From Streptomyces violaceusniger (GTDB lineage: Bacteria > Actinomycetota > Actinomycetes > Streptomycetales > Streptomycetaceae), in assembly GCA_005405945.1 (NCBI GenBank), contig BJHW01000002.1:1860001-1924000 (forward strand): 64,000 nt of DNA, written 5' to 3'. Shown here piece after piece: positions 37,472 through 47,800 of this stretch (the stretch's first letter is position 1; every line of letters starts with the position of its first letter). The translations under genes were made by a program, and so were the position numbers. The notes under the pieces were generated by a model, which made no database searches, was not told the DNA's origin, and saw nothing but the letters and a program-made list of their open reading frames with translations.

Positions 37472-38826
37472 ATGTCACAGGTTCTTCCTGGTGACGCATT
37501 ACTGGTCCACGACCTCATTGGCATCGGCTTCGGGCCGTCCAATGTGGCCATGGCGATCGCACTCAGCGAGCACAACGCACGCGTCGGTGGGCGAGAGGCG
37601 ATCACCGCTCAATTCTTCGAGCAGCAGCCACGCTTCGGCTGGCACCGAGGCATGCTGATCGACGACGCCACCATGCAGGTGTCCTTCCTCAAGGACCTGG
37701 TGACGCTGCGGAACCCCGCCAGTGAGTTCAGCTTCCTCTGCTATCTGAAGAGCAAGGGGCGCTTGATCGACTTCATCAACCACAAGAACCTCTTCCCGCT
37801 GCGGGTGGAGTTCCACGACTACTTCGAGTGGGCCGCGGCCAAGGTCGAGGACATGGTCTCCTACGGCCACGAGGTCGTCGGCATCGTGCCTGTCGTCCGC
37901 GACGGAGCCGTGGAGTACGTGGACGTGACGGTCCGGTCGGGGGAGGGGCTCGCCGTCCACCGGGCGCGCAACCTCGTCATCGGTACCGGACTGCGTCCCC
38001 TCATGCCCGAGGGCGTGGAACGCGGCCACCGCGTCTGGCACACCTCTGAACTGCTGGCGAAGGCCGACGAGCTGGAGGGCACCTCGCCCTCCCGGTTCAT
38101 CGTCGTGGGCGCCGGGCAGAGCGCCGCCGAGAACGTCGCCTACTTGCACCGCCGCTTCCCCGGGGCGGAAGTCTGCGCGGTCTTCTCCCGCTACGGCTAC
38201 AGCCCCGCCGACGACAGTGGTTTCGCCAACCGGATCTTCGACCCCGGGGCGGTCGACGAGTACTTCGCCGCGCCCGAGAACGTGAAGCGCCGGCTGATGG
38301 ACTACCACGGCAACACCAACTACTCCGTGGTGGACATCGACCTGATCGACGACCTCTACCGGCAGATGTACCAGGAGAAGGTCCTCGGCGTCGAGCGGCT
38401 GCGCTTCCTCAACGTGTCCCGGCTCGCCGACGTCAAGGAGACGCCGACGCAGGTCCGTGCGACAGTGAAATCCCTCGTCACCGGGGAGGAGACGCTTCTG
38501 GACGCGGACGTCGTGGTGTTCGCCACCGGCTACAGTCCCGCCGACCCCTGGGCCTCCTCGGCGAAGTCGCCGACCGCTGCCTCAGGGACGACGAGGGCCG
38601 CATCCGTGTCGAGCGTGACTACCGCGTCGCGACGGACCCCGGGCTGCGCTGCGGCATCTATCTGCAAGGCGGCACGGAGCACACGCACGGCATCACCTCG
38701 TCCCTGCTGTCCAACACCGCGATCAGGGTCGGCGAGATCCTGGACTCGCTCATCGACAGGGGCGTCCCATCCGCGTCCGAGGAGGCCCGGTCGGCTGCCG
38801 ACGGCGTCGGCTGCACCGCCCGGTAG
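37472..38826 (+). CDS. cchB: CchB, L-ornithine N5-monooxygenase (one frame break)
   Basis: A 451-residue flavin enzyme hydroxylating the side-chain nitrogen of ornithine, the first step towards the hydroxamate groups of coelichelin. FAD motif GIGFGPSNVAMAIA (residues ~17-30) and NADPH motif IVVGAGQSAAENVAYLHRR near residue 210. Restoring one base in the C4 run 38545-38548 continues the frame through FATGYSPADP into LGLLGEVADRCLRDDEGRI and the conserved QGGTEHTHGITSSLLSNTAI ending. Start is the ATG after GGGAGTGAC. Confidence 0.93.
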
Positions 38827-38843
38827 GGATGACGTACTGAGAC

Positions 38844-39901
38844 ATGGGCACGACTGCGATTGAGCGCCCCTTGGCCAGGGGCACAACGAAGGCCCGACGG
38901 CGGCGGGTTGTGGGTATGGGCACGCTCGTGGCGCTCCTCGTGATCGCGGGGGCGGTGTCGCTGGCCGTCGGTGCGCGCGCGTTGAGTCCCGGCGAGGTGT
39001 GGCACGGGTTGTTCGCGGCGCCGGACTCCGACCAGCGGCTCACCGAGATCAGGCTCATCGTGCGGACCGTGCGGGTGCCCCGGACGGTGCTCGCGATCGT
39101 GGCGGGCATCGCCCTGGGAGTGGGCGGGGCGTTGATCCAGGGGTACACGCGGAATCCGATCGCCGACACGGGCCTGCTGGGGGTGAACGCCGGCGCCTCG
39201 TTCGCCGTGGTGTCGGTGATCGCCCTGTTCGGGTTCACCGACCCGTTCCAGTACGTCTGGTTCGCCTTCCTGGGGGCGGCGGTCGCGGGTGTGGTGGTGT
39301 TCGGGCTGTCGAGCATCGGCCGGGGGGCCGGCAACCCGTTGACGCTCGCGCTGGCCGGACAGGGGGTCACGGTGTTCCTGGCGGCGATGACCACGGCGGT
39401 CGCGCTGTCGGACCAGGCGTCGCTGAACGCGCTGCGGTTCTGGAACGCGGGCTCCGTGGCCGGTGTCGGATTCGACGTCATCCGGCCGGTGACCCTGTTC
39501 ATCGCCGTCGGGTTGGTACTGGCGCTGACCACACCGCCCGCCCTCAACCTGCTCAGCCTGGGTGACGACGTGGCGCGGGGCTGGGCGTGAACATCGCGCT
39601 GAGCCGGACGGTCGGCATCGTCGCCATCACCCTGCTGGCGGGCGCGGCGACGGCGGCGTGCGGCCCCATCGCGTTTCTCGGGCTCATGGTGGCCCATGTG
39701 GCCCGGTATCTGACCGGGCCGGACTACCGCTGGCTGGTGCCGTACGCGGGTCTGCTCGGGGCCGTCGTCCTCCTGGTCTGCGACATCGTGGGGCGCTTGG
39801 TCGTGCGGCCGGGTGAGCTGGACGCGGGAGTCGTCGTAGCTCTCCTGGGCGCTCCGTTCTTCGCGGCCCTGGTGTGGCTCGGAAAGTTCAAGAACACATG
39901 A
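38844..39901 (+). CDS. cchC: CchC, ferric-siderophore ABC permease (one frame break)
   Basis: A 352-residue FecCD-type permease with about ten helices, part of the importer for ferric coelichelin. The sequence LALGVGGALIQGYTRNPIAD near residue 90 is the FecCD signature for contact with the ATPase. One restored base in the G4 run 39577-39580 joins GDDVARG to LGVNIALSRTVG, the conserved continuation; unrestored the product would stop at GWA. Overlaps cchD by ATGA. Confidence 0.9.
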
Positions 39902-40958
39902 GCGGGACGGATGCGAAGCGATCGGTGGCACCAGGCGTGCGGCTCGGCCAGGTGTCGTTCGTGTGGCGGCCCTGGCTGGTGAGCGTCACGCTGCTGTTGG
40001 CCGCGGCCACCTTCCTGGTGTTCTGCCTGTCCATCGGCGTCGGGGACTTCCCGATCGGCCTGTCCAGGGTGATCGCCACCATCCTCGGCGGGGGCGAGCG
40101 GGTCGACGAGTTCGTGATCATGGACTTGCGGATGCCGCGTGCCCTGGCCGGGCTCATCGTGGGGGTCGCGCTGGGGTGTCCGGGGCGCTGACGCAGTCCC
40201 TCGCCCGCAATCCGCTGGCCAGCCCGGACATTCTGGGGATCACCGGGGGCGCCGGCGCGGTCGCGGTGTTCCTGGTGACGGTGTCGGGCGGGACCGCCGC
40301 GGCGGTCGTCAGCGCCGTGGGCCTGTCCGCGGCGGCGCTCGCGGGCGGTCTCGGAACCGGGCTGCTGGTGTACTTCCTGGCGTGGCGGCGCGGTATCGAC
40401 GGCTTCCGGCTCATCCTCATCGGCATCTCGGTGAGCGCCGTGATGGAGGCGATCACCACATGGCTGCTGGCCACGGCCGACATCAAGGACGTGGCCCGGG
40501 CCCAGGCGTGGCTGGTCGGCTCGCTGGAGGGCCGTTCGTGGGGCGACGTCCGGGTGGCGCTGTGGTGCACGCTGGTCCTCCTGGTCGTCGTGTCCTGTGT
40601 CGCGTTCCAGTTCAAGCCGATGCACTTGGGCGACGAGGTCGCCGCCGGCCTGGGCGTCCGGTACTCGATGGTGCGGGCGGTCCTGCTGTTGTGCGCGGTC
40701 CTGCTGGCCGCTGTGGCGGTGAGCGCCGCGGGCCCGGTCCCGTTCGTCGCGCTGGTGGCGCCGCAGGCGGCGATGCGTCTGGCGAGGTGCCCGACGCCGC
40801 CGATGGCGGCCTCCGGCTTGGTGGGAGCGTTGCTGCTGATCGGCGCGGACCTGGTCGCGCGCACGGCGCTGCCGGTCACTCTCCCGGTCGGCGTGGTCAC
40901 CGCCGCGATCGGCGGCCCCTTCCTCGTCTATCTGCTGGTGCGGGCGAACCTCAGATAG
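39898..40958 (+). CDS. cchD: CchD, ferric-siderophore ABC permease (one frame break)
   Basis: A second FecCD permease of about 353 residues, forming a heterodimer with CchC. RMPRALAGLIVGVALG continues, after one restored base in the G4 run 40173-40176, into VSGALTQSLARNPLASPDILG, the family signature. The C-terminus reads LVGALLLIGADLVART and LPVGVVTAAIGGPFLVYLL. Its stop abuts the start region of cchE. Confidence 0.9.
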
Positions 40959-41000
40959 ATGCCAACGACGTCAGGCAAAACCTCGATCACAGGGGGGCTT

Positions 41001-41875
41001 GTGAGCGCCGAGCGCATCACCGATGACGAGTCCGCGGCCCAGGGCCATGCGCGGCTCGCGGCCAGAGGCGTGACGGTCGGGTACGGCGGCCGGGCCGTCA
41101 TCGACAACCTGGACGTGACGATCCCGCCCGGTGTGATCACCACGATCATCGGTCCCAATGGCTGTGGCAAGTCCACCCTGTTGCGCACCCTGACCCGGCT
41201 GCTCAAACCGGCCAAGGGGCCGTCGTGCTGGACGGCGAGGACATCGCGGGGCTCAGGACCAGGGACGTGGCGAAGAAGCTGGGCCTGCTGCCGCAGGCGC
41301 CGGTCGCGCCCGAGGGGCTGACGGTGGCCGACCTGGTCGCGAAGGGGCGTCATCCGCACCAGAGCTGGCTGCGGCAGTGGTCGTCGGACGACGCCGGTGT
41401 CGTGGAGCGCGCGCTGGCCATGACCGGAGTGTCGGATCTGGCCGACCGCCCGGTCGACTCGCTGTCCGGCGGGCAGCGCCAGCGGGTCTGGATCTCGATG
41501 GCCCTGGCCCAGGGCACCGATCTGCTGCTCCTCGACGAGCCGACCACCTACCTGGACCTGGCGCACGCGATCGACGTGCTCGACCTGGTGGACGACCTGC
41601 ACGAGTCGGGCCGCACCGTGGTCATGGTGCTGCACGACCTCAATCTGGCCACGCGGTACAGCGACAACCTCATCGTGATGCGGGCGGGTTCGATCCTGGC
41701 ACAGGGGCACCCGCGTGACGTGATCACCGCCGAGTTGCTGGACGAGGCATTCGGACTGCGTGCCACGGTCATTGACGACCCGGTGGGCGACCGGCCGCTC
41801 ATCGTGCCGATCGGCCGTACCCATGCCCGGCTCGGCCAGGTTCCGGGAAGGAAATCACAAGTAAGGCTAGGCTAG
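41001..41875 (+). CDS. cchE: CchE, ferric-siderophore ABC ATPase (one frame break)
   Basis: A FepC-type ATPase of about 291 residues. Walker A GPNGCGKST, signature LSGGQRQR, Walker B LLLLDEPTTYLD and the H-loop His in MVLHDLNLATRY are all intact. One base restored in the G4 run 41216-41219 joins LLKPAKG to VVLDGEDIAGL. I chose the GTG after AGGGGGGCTT as the start; an ATG at 40959, in frame and directly after the cchD stop, is possible. Energises CchC/CchD. Confidence 0.9.
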
Positions 41876-41880
41876 CCTCA
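41862..41880. promoter_or_regulatory. Iron box upstream of cchF (distal)
   Basis: TAAGGCTAGGCTAGCCTCA fits the iron-box core AGGCTAGGCTAGCCT. It overlaps the end of cchE and lies about 70 bp before the cchF start, marking a separate iron-regulated promoter for cchF onwards. Confidence 0.75.
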
Positions 41881-41891
41881 CTTCCGCGGGA

Positions 41892-41910
41892 TAAGGTTTG
41901 GCTGCCCTTA
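41892..41910. promoter_or_regulatory. Second, weaker iron box upstream of cchF
   Basis: TAAGGTTTGGCTGCCCTTA keeps the AAGG and CCTTA arms and central GGCT of the iron-box consensus but has more mismatches than the first box 30 bp upstream. Tandem boxes would allow two DmdR1 dimers to bind. Confidence 0.6.
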
Positions 41911-41951
41911 GTTAGGGGTGCAACGGGCGACGCGATAGCAAGGGATTCCGG

Positions 41952-43006
41952 ATGCTTCTCCATCGAACGACGCGTATGACGCCATGGCGGCGGTTAGCGG
42001 CGGCGCTGTCCGCGGCGGCCCTCGGTGTCGGCCTTCTCGCCGGATGTGGTTCCGACTCGGCGGACGAAGCGGGTGACGACGCCCCGGCTGCCGCCTCCGG
42101 CGCGTTCCCGGTCACCGTGGAGCACGCGTTCGGAACCACGAAGATCGCCAAGGCTCCCCGGCGGGTCGTCTCCGTCGGTTACACGGACGACCAGGCCATG
42201 CTGGCGCTCGGTGTCAGACCGGTCGGCATGGTCGACCAGTACCCGAACCCGACGGGCAAGAAGCCGGACATCAACACCCAGTGGCCCTGGGTGAAGGACA
42301 AGTGGGGCGACACCCGGCCCGAGGTCGTCATGGAGAACGGCGACTCCGGCCCCAACTACGAGAAGATCGCCGCCCTGCGGCCGGACCTGATCGTCGCGGT
42401 CTACTCCGAGATCGACAAGGCCGCCTACGACAAGCTCTCCCAGATCGCACCGACCGTCGGCCGCACCAAGGGCGAGAAGGAGCCGTTCAGCGCCCCCTGG
42501 CAGGACAACGCAGTGCAGATCGCCAAGGCTCTGGGCAAGGAGGACGAGGGCACCAAGCTGGTGCAGGGCATCCAGGACAAGCTCGACGCGGCCAAGAAGG
42601 CGCATCCGAGGTTCGCGAACCAGACCGCCGTCGTGGTGTCCTGGTACAAGAACTCGGTGGCGCCGTTCACCTCCACCGATGTGCGCGGACGGCTGGTGAC
42701 GGGCATCGGCTTCACCTACCAGACCAAGATCGACAAGGTGGCGGACGGAAAGTTCTTCACCGTCCTCTCCCCGAGCGCGTCGACCTGGTCGACGTCGACC
42801 GCGTCTTCGTCATCAACGACAAGGCGGATCAGCGGGCGCTGAAGAAATTCCAGCTGTTCAGCAACCTGGACGCCGTGCAGAAGGACAAGGTGTCGTATCT
42901 GCTGGACAGCGAGGGCCCGGCCGTCGGCGCGGCCATCTCCCAGAGCACCCTGCTGTCCCTGCCGTACGCGATCGACGAACTTGTCACGTCGGTCGGCCGG
43001 GGGTGA
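41952..43006 (+). CDS. cchF: CchF, siderophore-binding lipoprotein (one frame break)
   Basis: A 351-residue extracellular binding protein for ferric coelichelin. Signal peptide with lipobox LLAGC (Cys at ~31), then the FecB/FepB fold (APRRVVSVGYTDDQAMLALG, IAALRPDLIVAVYSEID). One restored base in the C4 run 42769-42772 joins FFTVLSP to RVDLVDVDRVFVINDKAD. Its stop overlaps the cchG start (GTGA). Confidence 0.9.
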
Positions 43007-44796
43007 GCACCACCGACGCGCGTGTCACCCCGACCCCGGCAGCCCTGCGCACGGCGACCGGGCGCGTGGCCACCCGATGGGTCACGACGCACTGCCGCGA
43101 GGTGCCCTGGCTGACGGCCGCCACCGTGCTCACCACGGTGGCCGGGGCGGCGCTCCAGGTGCTCCCGGTGCTGCTGCTCGGCAGGGTGGTCGACGGTGTG
43201 GTCGAGGGCGAACCGCGCTCGGCCCTGGTCACGATCGGGGTGCTGATGGGGGCCGCCGCGCTGCTCGGCGCCGCGGCCACCGCGGTGTCGACCTATCTCA
43301 TCGGGCGGCTCGGCGCGGATCTGCTCGCGGGGCTGCGGGAAGGCGCCGTCCGTGCGGTGCTGGGGATGCCGAGTACGCGGATCGAGCAGGTCGGCCGGGG
43401 AGACGTGCTGTCCAGGGTCGGTGACGATGTGGCGGTGCTGTCCAAGGGCATCCGCACCGCCGTCCCCACCGTGTTCTCGGCGGGAGTGCTGGTCCTCATC
43501 GCGACGGTCGGCATGTTCGGACTGGACTGGCGGCTCGGCCTGGCGGGCGCCGGCGCGCTGCCCGCGTACGCACTGGCCCTGCGCTGGTACCTCCCCCGGT
43601 CCGCCCCGCTCTACCAGAAGCAGCGGGCGGCCCAGGCCGACCGCGCACAGGCGTTGATCAGCGGCCTGAACGGGATCGACACGGTCCGGGCGTACCGCCT
43701 CGAGGGCGCCTTCCGCGAGCAGGTCACCAGCGAGTCGTGGCGAGTGCGCGATTTCGGTATCGAGGTGTTCCGGTTCTTCGGCCGGTTCGTCGGCAGGGAG
43801 AACCGCGCCGAGTTCATCGGGCTGGTCCTCATCATCGTGGTGGGCTACGCCCTGCTGGAGGCCGATGCCGCCAGCCTGGGCGAGGTCTCGTCGGCCCCGC
43901 TGATGTTCCACCGGCTGTTCACCCCGCTGGGCTCCATCATGTTCACCTTCGACGAGGCACAGAAGTCGGGCGCGAGCCTGACCCGGCTGGTCGGGGTGGT
44001 CGGGGAGGCCGCGGAGGACCGGCTGGTGGGCGACGCGGCCGTCGCACCGGTGGACGCCGGGCCGTACCCGGTGACGGTGAAGGGGCTGACGTTTCGCTAT
44101 CCCGACGCCGAGGAGCCGGTCCTCCGGGACGTCAGCCTGACGATCCCGGCGGGCGGCTCGCTCGCGCTGGTGGGGGCGACGGGCGCGGGCAAGACGACGC
44201 TCGCCGCGCTGATCGCGGGCATCGGAACCCCGCAGGCCGGGTCGGTGCGCATCGGGCCGACCGACCTCGCCGGTCTGGACGAGGCCGGGGCGCGGGCCAT
44301 GGTGAGCATCCTGACGCAGGACACGCATGTGTTCTCCGGTCCGCTCGCCGACGACCTGCGGCTGGCCGCGCCGGAGGCGACCGACGCCGAGCTGATGGAC
44401 GCGTTGCGTACGGTCGGCGCCGACGGGTGGGTCGACGCGCTGCCCGACGGGCTGAACACCATGGTCGGCGAGGGCGGAGAGCGGCTGGACGTCACCAAGG
44501 TCGCCCAGATCGCCCTGGCCCGGCTGGTGCTGGTCCGGTCGCCGGTGGTGGTGCTCGACGAGTCGACCGCGGAGGCCGGCAGCGAGGGCGCCGCCGAGCT
44601 GGAGCGGGCCGTGCTGGCCGCGTGCTCGGGCCGGACCACGTTGTTCGTGGCGCACCGGCTGACCCAGGCGATGGCGGCGGACCGGATCGCCGTGCTGGAT
44701 ACGGGACGCGTGGTGGAGCAGGGAACCCACGAGGAGCTGGTGGCCCTGGGCGGCCGGTACGCGCGACTGTGGCGGGCCTGGCGAGAAGGCAGTTAG
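43003..44796 (+). CDS. cchG: CchG, ABC exporter half-transporter with degenerate signature
   Basis: A 597-residue fusion of six transmembrane helices (residues ~40-320) and an ATPase domain. Walker A GATGAGKTT near residue 389, Walker B VVVLDEST with its catalytic Glu, and H-loop FVAHRL are normal. The ABC signature LSGGQ is replaced by LDVTK (GGERLDVTKVAQIALARL), so this signature is not competent. It likely pairs with CchI, which has the opposite defect, to form a heterodimer exporting coelichelin (see CchI). GTG start overlaps the cchF stop. Confidence 0.92.
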   Translation: MSTTDARVTPTPAALRTATGRVATRWVTTHCREVPWLTAATVLTTVAGAALQVLPVLLLGRVVDGVVEGEPRSALVTIGVLMGAAALLGAAATAVSTYLIGRLGADLLAGLREGAVRAVLGMPSTRIEQVGRGDVLSRVGDDVAVLSKGIRTAVPTVFSAGVLVLIATVGMFGLDWRLGLAGAGALPAYALALRWYLPRSAPLYQKQRAAQADRAQALISGLNGIDTVRAYRLEGAFREQVTSESWRVRDFGIEVFRFFGRFVGRENRAEFIGLVLIIVVGYALLEADAASLGEVSSAPLMFHRLFTPLGSIMFTFDEAQKSGASLTRLVGVVGEAAEDRLVGDAAVAPVDAGPYPVTVKGLTFRYPDAEEPVLRDVSLTIPAGGSLALVGATGAGKTTLAALIAGIGTPQAGSVRIGPTDLAGLDEAGARAMVSILTQDTHVFSGPLADDLRLAAPEATDAELMDALRTVGADGWVDALPDGLNTMVGEGGERLDVTKVAQIALARLVLVRSPVVVLDESTAEAGSEGAAELERAVLAACSGRTTLFVAHRLTQAMAADRIAVLDTGRVVEQGTHEELVALGGRYARLWRAWREGS

Positions 44797-44850
44797 CCAC
44801 CCCTGATTCAGATGAGCTTTTCATGACGCGGAAGGGATGCTGAGTCCTCG

Positions 44851-47800
44851 ATGGTGGAACCGGGCGCTCGTCGCGTACTGCTTTCTCCCACACATATCGC
44901 CGACGTATGCCGGCGGATGGGTGACTTCTCCGACCGGACCATCGCCGAAGCGTGCGCCATCGGGCTGTCGTACTGGGCGACGGGCCGGAGCCCCGACGGC
45001 ATCGACCTCACCCCCGGCACGCTGTTCGCCGACGTCCTCGGATGGGCCGACAACGGCGGTACGGCGCCTGACGGTTGGGAGATCGGCGCGGACGGGCGGA
45101 GCATCGTCCTGCCGGGAGGCGTCGGGCCGGCCGATGCGCAGCTCGCGCTGGACGACCTGGCCGATTTCCCGGACCGGCCCATCGGCACCATCGGCCCGGA
45201 CGGCGCGGCGGCGAGGCTCGAGGCCCTGGCCGGATGGAACGACACCGAGGCCGACCGGGTCCGCCCGACCATCGTGGAGATGTTCCATGAGCAGGCGCGG
45301 ACCAGGCCGGACGCCGTCGCCATCGTCGACGAGCACCGGTCGCTGACCTACCGTGAGGCGGCCGGGCTGGCCGGCCAGCTGGCCCACCACCTCATCGCAC
45401 GCGGACTGGGCCCCGAACAGGTCGTCGGCATCTCACTGCGCCGCTCGGCCGACCTGGTGATCGGGCTGCTCGCCGTACTCCAGGCGGGGTGCGCGTTCGT
45501 GCCGCTCGATCCGAAGTGGCCGGCCGCGCGCCGGGCCGTCGTCATCGACGACGCCCAGGTCGTGGTGCAGCTCAACGACTCGGGCGAACACGACCCGGCC
45601 GAACCGGACGCCGTGGCCGTCGACCTCGGCGACTGGCGCTTCGGTTCCCACCCCACCGAGGACACCGGGGTCACCGTCCCCGGCGACGCCCTGGCATACG
45701 TGATCTTCACGTCCGGTTCGACCGGGCGGCCCAAGGGCGCGATGATCCGGCACGCGGCGATCAGCGAACGCCTGCTGTGGCAGATGAACGAGATCCTGGG
45801 CTTCGGCCACGACGACGCGTCGCTGTTCAAGGCGCCGTTGTCCTTCGACATCTCCATCAATGAGATCTTCCTGCCACTGGTGTCCGGCGCCAGGCTGGTG
45901 ATCCTGCGGCCCGACGGCGAACGCGATCCGCACCACCTGCTGAGCGTGATCGCCGAACAGCGCGTCACCTTCACCTACCTGGTGTCGTCCATGATGGACG
46001 TGCTGCTGGAGATCGCGGGGGACTCCGGGAGGCTGGACAGCCTGCGGCACGTGTGGTGCGGCGGGGAGGTGCTGACCCCGGAGCTGTACGAGAGGTTCCG
46101 CACCAAGCTCGACATCCCCCTGTACCACGGCTACGGCCCGGCCGAGACGACGATCGGTGTCTCGCACGTGATCTACCGGGGGGCGGCGGAACGGCTGTCG
46201 ACGTCGATCGGCAGGGCCAACCCCAACACCCAGCTGTACGTGCTGGACGATGAACTGCGCCCGGTCCCGGTCGGGGTCGGCGGCGAACTCTACGTGGGCG
46301 GGTTCCTGCTGGGACGCGGATACGTGGGCGCGCCCGGCCTGACGGCGTCCCGGTTCGTGGCGAACCCCTTCGCCGCGGACGGGTCCCGGCTGTACCGGAC
46401 CGGTGACCTCGCGCGGTACACCCCGGACGGATCGCTGGACTTCCTCGGCCGGGGCGACAACCAGATCAAGATCCGCGGTATGCGGCTGGAGATCGAGGAC
46501 GTCGAGGTCGGTCTCGCGGAGCACCCCGGAGTACGGCACACCTGCGTCGTCGCGAAGAAGAACGCGACCGGCGGCACCTATCTGGTGGGATACGTGATCC
46601 CGGCCGCCGGAAGCGAGGAACTGCGGGCGGACGAGGTCAGGGCGTGGGCCACCGAACACCTGGTGGAGTACATGGTGCCCACCCATATCGTCGTGATGAC
46701 GGAGTTCCCGCTCACCGCGAACGGCAAGCTCGACCGGGGCGCGTTGCCGGAGCCCGCGGTCCCGGCGGGCTCGCTCACACCACCCACCACGGAGAACGAG
46801 CACGCGGTGTGCGCGGCCGTCGCGGCGGTGCTGCGGCTCGACGAGGTCGGTGTCGACCAGGACTTCTTCCAACTCGGCGGAGACAGCATCCTGGCGATCT
46901 CCCTGCTGAGCGCACTGCGCGACGCGGGGCTCCACGTCACGGCACGGCAGATCTTCACCCACAGCCGCGTGGGGCACTGGCAGCGGTGGCGAGCCGCGAA
47001 GACGTCTCCACCGTGGACCCCCGCGATGTCGCCACCGGTTCCGTCGTGGGATCGCCCATCGTGCGGTGGCTCGGCGACACCACGGACGCGATTCGTGGCT
47101 TCGTACAGTCGGTCGTGCTGAACACCCCGGCGGACCTGACGGCCGACGCGCTCGACGCGGTCCTCACCGCCCTGATCCAGCGGCACGACATGCTGCGCGC
47201 CAAGCTGGTGCGCGGCGAGCGCTGGAGCTTCGACATCCCGGAGGCGGACCAGGCCACCCTGGGATGGCAGGAGAGCGACCGGCCGCTCGACGAGTGTGTG
47301 GCGCTCGCCACCGAAGGGCTGGACCCGGAGGGCGGCGTGATGCTGCGTGCGGTCTGGCGCCGCGAGGCGCGGCAGCTGGTCCTGATCGCCCATCACGTGG
47401 TGATCGACGGAGTGTCCTGGCGGATCCTGATGGACGACCTGGCCACCGCATGGCGGCAGCTCGCCTCGGGTGCGCCGATCGAGTTGCCCCCGGTGGGCAC
47501 GTCGTTCAGGCGCTGGACGCAGTTGCTGGAGCGCGCGGCGTTCGACGCGGACGGTTCCTTCTACTGGCGTCCCCTGCCGGGAGAGGACCAGCCGCTGGGC
47601 CGGCGCGCGCTCTCCACGGCCGACACCGTGGCGACGGAGCGGCTCCGGGCCATCTCGGTCGGCCCCGAGGTCACGGCCGCGCTGCTGGGCGAGATCCCCG
47701 CGAAGTTCCACGCGGGTGTCAACGACGTACTGCTGACCGGACTCGCCGTCGCCCTGGCCCGGTGGCGCCGCGACCTGGGGCAGGAGCAGACCTTCGCCCA

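Noticed and set aside
42829..44730. A 633-codon minus-strand frame opposite cchG
   Set aside because: Composition rich in His/Gln/Arg without motifs; cchG in the opposite strand has transporter and ATPase signatures throughout.
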